A stretch of 64,000 nucleotides of DNA from the NCBI RefSeq assembly GCF_014897585.1, contig NZ_JABUXW010000007.1, positions 62,001-126,000 on the forward strand. Direction: 5' to 3'. This stretch comes from Brachybacterium tyrofermentans. Lineage in GTDB: Bacteria; Actinomycetota; Actinomycetes; Actinomycetales; Dermabacteraceae. The position numbers were made by a program, and so were the translations under genes. Within the stretch, counting starts at the first letter, position 1. Every line of letters begins with the position of its first letter. This document shows, piece by piece, positions 59,623 to 64,000 of the stretch. The notes beneath the pieces were generated by a model. It was not told the DNA's origin. It ran no database searches and saw only the letters and a program-made list of their open reading frames with translations.

Positions 59623-60561
59623 ATGAGTGCAGTCGGCGAACTGACACAGATGGTGTCCAACCGCAAGAAGGGGGGTGCGAAGGAGAAGCATCCCGACAAC
59701 AAACCGGCGCTGGTGTTCATGCTGCCCTGGCTGGTGGGGCTGCTGGGCATCACGCTGATCCCGATGGTCGCGTCGTTCGTGCTCGCGTTCACCGACTACA
59801 GCCTGCTGGCTCCGCCGGAGTTCGTCGGCCTGGCGAACATCAAGGAGATGATCGGCGACACCCGCCTGCACAACTCGCTGGTGGTCACCTTCATCTATGT
59901 GTTCGTGGGGACCCCGCTGCAGCTGGTCATGGCGCTGCTGCTCGCGGTGGTGCTGAACCAGGGCATCAAGGGCCTGGCGTTCTACCGCTCGATCTTCTAC
60001 CTGCCCTCGCTGCTGGGCGGCTCGGTGGCCATCGCCATCCTGTGGCGCCAGATGTTCGGCGCCAACGGCCTGATCAACCAGGTCGCCGGGATGTTCGGTC
60101 TCACGGACCTGCCGGGCTGGGTCTCGAACCCCGACACTGCGCTGGGCACGATCATCCTCCTGCACGTGTGGACCTTCGGCTCGCCGATGATCATCTTCCT
60201 CGCGGGCCTGCGCCAGATCCCCGAGATGTACTACGAGGCGGCGTCCGTGGACGGCGCCTCGAAGGTCGCGCAGTTCTTCAAGATCACGATCCCGCTGCTC
60301 ACGCCGATCATCTTCTTCAACGTGGTGCTGCAGGTCATCAACGCGTTCCAGTCGTTCACGCAGGCGTTCGTGGTCTCGGGCGGCACGGGCGGACCGTCGG
60401 ACTCCACGATGTTCTACACGCTGTACCTCTACCAGAAGGGCTTCACCCAGTTCGACATGGGCTATGCCTCCGCGATGGCGTGGCTGCTGCTGATCATCGT
60501 CGCGATCTTCACCGCCATCAACTTCTTCGTCTCCAAGTTCTGGGTGTTCTACGATGACTGA
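59623..60561 (+). CDS. CUT1 sugar ABC transporter permease, MalF type
   Basis: A 312-residue permease with six to seven helices. The EAA loop E-A-A-S-V-D-G-A-S-K-V-A-Q-F-F lies near residues 205-219, the usual CUT1 form. The opening P-A-L-V-F-M-L-P-W-L-V-G-L is the standard first helix. GGAAGGGA precedes the ATG. Its last eight bases overlap the next gene. It forms the channel with the MalG-type partner. Confidence 0.88.
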   Translation: MSAVGELTQMVSNRKKGGAKEKHPDNKPALVFMLPWLVGLLGITLIPMVASFVLAFTDYSLLAPPEFVGLANIKEMIGDTRLHNSLVVTFIYVFVGTPLQLVMALLLAVVLNQGIKGLAFYRSIFYLPSLLGGSVAIAILWRQMFGANGLINQVAGMFGLTDLPGWVSNPDTALGTIILLHVWTFGSPMIIFLAGLRQIPEMYYEAASVDGASKVAQFFKITIPLLTPIIFFNVVLQVINAFQSFTQAFVVSGGTGGPSDSTMFYTLYLYQKGFTQFDMGYASAMAWLLLIIVAIFTAINFFVSKFWVFYDD

Positions 60562-61462
60562 TCTGCAGAGCCGACCGACCTCCGCCGAGGCCCCGGGCAC
60601 CGACGCCGCGGCACCGACGCGCCGCCCCCGACGGAACCACCTGGTGCGCCGCGGCGTGCGCCACGCGATCATGATCATCGCGTCGATCGTGATGATCTAT
60701 CCGCTGCTGTGGATGGTGGTCTCCTCGCTGCGACCCAATGACGAGATCTTCCGCAACCCCAGCATCTTCCCGATCAGCCTGGACTTCTCGAACTACGCAC
60801 GCGGCTGGGAATCCCTCGCGCAGCCGTTCTCGCACTACCTGATGAACTCGACGCTGCTGGTGCTGGGCTGCGTGATCGGCAACCTCATCGCCTGCTCGCT
60901 GACGGCCTACGCGTTCGCGCGGCTGAAGTTCTGGGGCCGCAACATCGCCTTCGCGGTCATGCTCATGACGCTGATGCTGCCGATCCACGTGGTGATCGTG
61001 CCGCAGTACATCATGTTCAGCCAGACCGGCTGGGTGAACACGATGCTCCCGCTGATCCTGCCGAAGTTCCTGGCCACGGACGCCTTCTTCGTGTTCCTCA
61101 TGGTCCAGTTCATCCGCGGCATCCCCCGGGAGCTCGACGAGGCGGCCCGCATCGACGGCGCCGGACACTTCCGCACCTTCTTCCAAGTGATCCTGCCGCT
61201 CATGCTGCCGGCGTTGGCGACGACGACGATCTTCACCTTCATGTGGATGTGGAACGACTTCTTCGGCTCCCTCATCTACCTCACAACCCCGGACAACTTC
61301 ACGGTGCCGCTGGCGCTGAAGTCGTTCCTGGACACCCAGGGCTCCTCCGACTGGGGCGCCATGTTCGCCATGTCGGTCGTCTCCCTGATCCCGCTGTTCC
61401 TCGTGTTCCTGTTCGGTCAGCGATTCCTCGTCAAGGGCTTCGCGACCACCGGCATCAAGTAG
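60554..61462 (+). CDS. CUT1 sugar ABC transporter permease, MalG type
   Basis: A 302-residue permease with a charged 35-residue inner tail. The first helix contains I-Y-P-L-L-W-M-V-V-S-S-L-R, and the EAA loop is E-A-A-R-I-D-G-A-G-H-F-R-T-F-F. The eight-base overlap with the MalF-type gene shows coupling. No ATPase gene follows; actinobacterial CUT1 systems usually share one MsiK-type ATPase encoded elsewhere. Confidence 0.88.
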   Translation: MTDLQSRPTSAEAPGTDAAAPTRRPRRNHLVRRGVRHAIMIIASIVMIYPLLWMVVSSLRPNDEIFRNPSIFPISLDFSNYARGWESLAQPFSHYLMNSTLLVLGCVIGNLIACSLTAYAFARLKFWGRNIAFAVMLMTLMLPIHVVIVPQYIMFSQTGWVNTMLPLILPKFLATDAFFVFLMVQFIRGIPRELDEAARIDGAGHFRTFFQVILPLMLPALATTTIFTFMWMWNDFFGSLIYLTTPDNFTVPLALKSFLDTQGSSDWGAMFAMSVVSLIPLFLVFLFGQRFLVKGFATTGIK

Positions 61463-61587
61463 TCGCCGAGCAGTCGCAGAGCCACCACCGAGCAGCCACC
61501 GGGTGGGCCGACGGGGTTCCGACCCCGTCGGCCGCCCGGCTCCCGCACCCCGCCCCACCCGCTCGACCACCCCCAGCCAGGAGAGTC

Positions 61588-62937
61588 ATGCCCACCCGCT
61601 ATGCCCTGATCGGTTCCGGTCACCGTGCTCAGATGTACCTCGACGCGATCGCCGGCCCCCACGCCGACGTCGCCGAGCTGGTGGCGCTGCTGGATGTGAA
61701 CCCGGCCCGCCGCGAGTTCCACCGCGACCGCATCCCGGCCTTCGCCGACGTGGTCCTCGCCGGACCCGAGCAGCTCGAGGACATCATCCGCGAGCAGCAG
61801 GTGGACCGCGTGATCGTCACCAGCGTGGATCGTCTGCACGCCGAGCACGTGGTGCGCGCGCTCGAGGCGGGGGCCGACGTCATCGTCGAGAAGCCCCTGA
61901 CCATCGACGCCCCGTCGGCCCGCGCCATCCAGGACGCCATCGACCGCACCGGGGGCAGCGTGGTGGTGACCTTCAACTACCGCTACAGCCCCCGCAACAC
62001 CGCGCTCAAGCAGGTCATCGCCTCCGGGGAGATCGGCGACGTGGTCTCGGTGAGCTTCGAGTGGGTGCTGGACACCCAGCACGGCGCGGACTACTTCCGA
62101 CGCTGGCACCGCGACAAGACCAACAGCGGCGGGCTGTTCATCCACAAGGCCGCGCACCACTTCGACCTCGTGAACTGGTGGATCGCCGATACCCCGGCAC
62201 GGGTCTACGCCCGCGGCGGCCTGCGCTTCTACGGGCAGGACAACGCCGTCGCCCGCGGCCGGGCACCCCTGCCCGAGCGCGGCACCCATGACGGCGCGCA
62301 CGATCCCTTCGAGCTGGACCTGCGCTCCGACGAACGCCTCGAGGCGCTCTACCTGCAGGCTGAGCAGCACGACGGCTACCAGCGCGACCGCTCCGTGTTC
62401 GACGCCGGCATCACCACCGAGGACAACCTCACCGCGATCGTCGACTATGCCGGCGGGCCCGTGCTCACCTACGCCCTGAACGCCCACAGCCCGTGGGAGG
62501 GCTACCGGGTGGCGATCAACGGCACCGCCGGCCGCGCCGAGCTCGAGGTGATCGAGCGCGCGGAGGTGATCGCGCAGGACGAGGACGGCCACGCCCACGT
62601 CGACCCCAGCGCCGTCGCCGTCACCGCGCCCGACGCCGGGGTGCGCGAGCGCGGGGAGCGCCTCGTGGTGCAGAAGCACTTCGAGCCCGCCCGCCGGGTC
62701 GAGATCCCCGAGGGCGTGGGCGGCCACGGCGGCGGCGACGCCCTGCTGCTTCGCGATGTCTTCGTGGGGCCCACGCAGGATGAGCTGGGACGACCCTCCG
62801 ATCACCGCGACGGGCTGCGCGCGATCAGCGTGGGCATCTGCGGCAACGAGTCCCTCGCCACCGGGCTGCCCGTCGGCGTCACGGAGTTCCTGGGCCTGGA
62901 CCTCACCCGCGACGATGCGGTGGAGGCCGCCCGATGA
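61588..62937 (+). CDS. Gfo/Idh/MocA-family NAD(P)-dependent oxidoreductase
   Basis: A 449-residue sugar dehydrogenase-type protein. The Rossmann start is Y-A-L-I-G-S-G-H-R-A, the family lysine lies in V-I-V-E-K-P-L-T, and the C-terminal alpha/beta domain contains G-G-L-F-I-H-K-A-A-H-H-F-D, where family members place catalytic residues. The length exceeds the common 330-390 residues owing to a larger C-terminal region. It should oxidise or epimerise a sugar or cyclitol brought in by the preceding importer. GGAGAG precedes the ATG. The stop overlaps the next start (ATGA). Confidence 0.87.
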   Translation: MPTRYALIGSGHRAQMYLDAIAGPHADVAELVALLDVNPARREFHRDRIPAFADVVLAGPEQLEDIIREQQVDRVIVTSVDRLHAEHVVRALEAGADVIVEKPLTIDAPSARAIQDAIDRTGGSVVVTFNYRYSPRNTALKQVIASGEIGDVVSVSFEWVLDTQHGADYFRRWHRDKTNSGGLFIHKAAHHFDLVNWWIADTPARVYARGGLRFYGQDNAVARGRAPLPERGTHDGAHDPFELDLRSDERLEALYLQAEQHDGYQRDRSVFDAGITTEDNLTAIVDYAGGPVLTYALNAHSPWEGYRVAINGTAGRAELEVIERAEVIAQDEDGHAHVDPSAVAVTAPDAGVRERGERLVVQKHFEPARRVEIPEGVGGHGGGDALLLRDVFVGPTQDELGRPSDHRDGLRAISVGICGNESLATGLPVGVTEFLGLDLTRDDAVEAAR

Positions 62938-64000
62938 CCACGAGCCCCACAGGTCCCACGAGCCCCGCAGCTCCTTCCGACCCGGCCCGGATCGCGCTGA
63001 TCGGCACCCGCGGCTTCGGCGCCGTGCACCTGCGCGCCCTCGCCCGGCTCGAGGCGGCAGGGACCGCCCGCCTGGTGGGCGTCGTCGATGTGGCCGAGCC
63101 GCCCGAGGAGCTGCGCGCGATCCACCACCGCTCCCTCGCCGAGCTGCTGGACGCCGTGAGCGCGGAGGACCAGCCCGAGATCGCCATCATCGCCACCCCG
63201 ATCGACACCCACGTGCCGTTCGCGACCGAGGCGCTCGCCGTCGGGCTGGACGTCTATCTGGAGAAGCCCCCGGCGCCCGCGCTCGAGGACCACTGGGCCC
63301 TTCTCGCCGCGGCGGACTCGGCCGGGCGCTCCGTGCAGGTGGGCTTCCAGGCCCGCGGCGGCGCGGGCGTGGACGTGCTGCGCGAGGAGGTCGCGACCGG
63401 CGCCCTCGGGCACGTGGACACCGTGCGGGCGTACGGGGCCTGGCAGCGCGATCGCGCGTACTACAACCGCTCGGCCTGGGCCGGCAGGCGCCGCCTGAAC
63501 GGCCGACGGGTGGCCGACGGGGTCGCGACGAACCCGCTCGCCCACGCCGTGCACGCGGCCCTGGTCATCGCGGGGATCCAGGAGGTCTCCGACATCGCGC
63601 GGGTGACGACCGAGCTGCGCCGGGCCCACGACATCGAGGCCGACGACACGACCTTCCTGCGCATCGACCCCACGGGAGACGGCCCCTCGGTGCTCTGCGC
63701 CCTGACCACCACGGCTCCCGGCCAGAGCGCGCCGTGGGTCGAGATCGTCGGGACCGAGGGCAGCCATCGGCTGCGGTACACCGATGACACCTCCGTGCGC
63801 ACCCCTGGCGAGGAGCTCTCCCACCAGCGCCTCGACCTGCTGGAGAACCTCATCGCGCACGTCCGCGAGCGCAGCGTCGAGCTGATCTCGCCGCTCAGCT
63901 CGACCGGTGCGTTCAGCGCTGTGCTCGAAGCGATCCAGTCCGCCCCGGATCCCACTCCGATCGCCGCCGACTCGGTCGACTGGCAGGGCGAGGGCGATGC
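62934..64000 (+). CDS. Second Gfo/Idh/MocA-family oxidoreductase (3' end beyond window)
   Basis: The frame is open from the ATG at 62934 to the window end, giving at least 355 residues. After a P/S/T-rich start of about 20 residues the Rossmann motif reads I-A-L-I-G-T-R-G-F-G, where the third glycine position is shifted. The family lysine is in V-Y-L-E-K-P-P-A-P. The C-terminal domain continues with A-T-N-P-L-A-H-A-V-H, which supplies the expected histidines. The four-base overlap with the previous gene indicates joint translation. The two probably catalyse successive or reverse oxidations in one pathway. Confidence 0.85.
   Translation, partial: MTTSPTGPTSPAAPSDPARIALIGTRGFGAVHLRALARLEAAGTARLVGVVDVAEPPEELRAIHHRSLAELLDAVSAEDQPEIAIIATPIDTHVPFATEALAVGLDVYLEKPPAPALEDHWALLAAADSAGRSVQVGFQARGGAGVDVLREEVATGALGHVDTVRAYGAWQRDRAYYNRSAWAGRRRLNGRRVADGVATNPLAHAVHAALVIAGIQEVSDIARVTTELRRAHDIEADDTTFLRIDPTGDGPSVLCALTTTAPGQSAPWVEIVGTEGSHRLRYTDDTSVRTPGEELSHQRLDLLENLIAHVRERSVELISPLSSTGAFSAVLEAIQSAPDPTPIAADSVDWQGEGD

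Overview
The base composition (very high G+C), strong GGAGG-type ribosome sites, frequent GTG starts, four-base stop/start overlaps and gene content point to a high-GC Gram-positive actinobacterium. A Brachybacterium-like member of the Micrococcales is my guess; nothing in the window proves the genus. The region is chromosomal and catabolic. I see no rRNA, tRNA, insertion sequence, phage module or CRISPR array.

Layout. 1-5.9 kb: the 3' end of an unknown gene, then three single-pass membrane proteins with related outer domains, interrupted by a stand-alone FadB-type beta-oxidation enzyme. 5.9-9.2 kb: a class I aminotransferase and a GtrA-like membrane protein (minus strand), then pyridoxal kinase. 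9.5-16.8 kb: two ABC importers, gluABCD (glutamate type) and an OpuC/OsmF-type quaternary-amine system, the latter coupled to an NmrA-like oxidoreductase. 17.7-21.7 kb: three SRPBCC proteins, an ArsR regulator, FdhD and an ASCH protein. 22-29.5 kb: a glycerol locus (SorC-type regulator, glpD, glpF, glpK), then putP.

29.6-46.2 kb is the most distinctive part. A minus-strand group (FGGY kinase, GDE-type glycosidase, SMP-30 protein) diverges from a second SorC-type regulator. This is followed by an erythritol/L-threitol dehydrogenase (EltD), a DUF2291 protein with a ribose-type ABC importer, a polyol MFS transporter, a D-erythrulose kinase (DerK type) and an RpiB-type isomerase (DerI type). Together EltD, DerK and DerI can take erythritol through D-erythrulose and D-erythrulose 4-phosphate to D-erythrose 4-phosphate. 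The eltD and MFS promoters carry almost identical 21-bp operator/-35 blocks, and a GCAC-N4-GTGC palindrome recurs near both SorC genes, so the island looks like one regulon.

46.3-54.2 kb (mostly minus strand): a NiaP-like nicotinate transporter, a NUDIX hydrolase, the 5-oxoprolinase genes pxpA and a fused pxpBC, an unknown protein, a sirtuin and a DedA protein. 54.3-56.0 kb: a DUF222/HNH protein. 56.3-64 kb: a CUT1 sugar importer (binding protein and two permeases, no ATPase) with a divergent orphan binding protein, and two Gfo/Idh/MocA dehydrogenases, the second cut by the window end.

A window-wide trait is the abundance of short tandem repeats (8-43 bp units) in gaps and in disordered protein tails. 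Several strong hairpins mark gene ends or separate binding-protein genes from permease genes.
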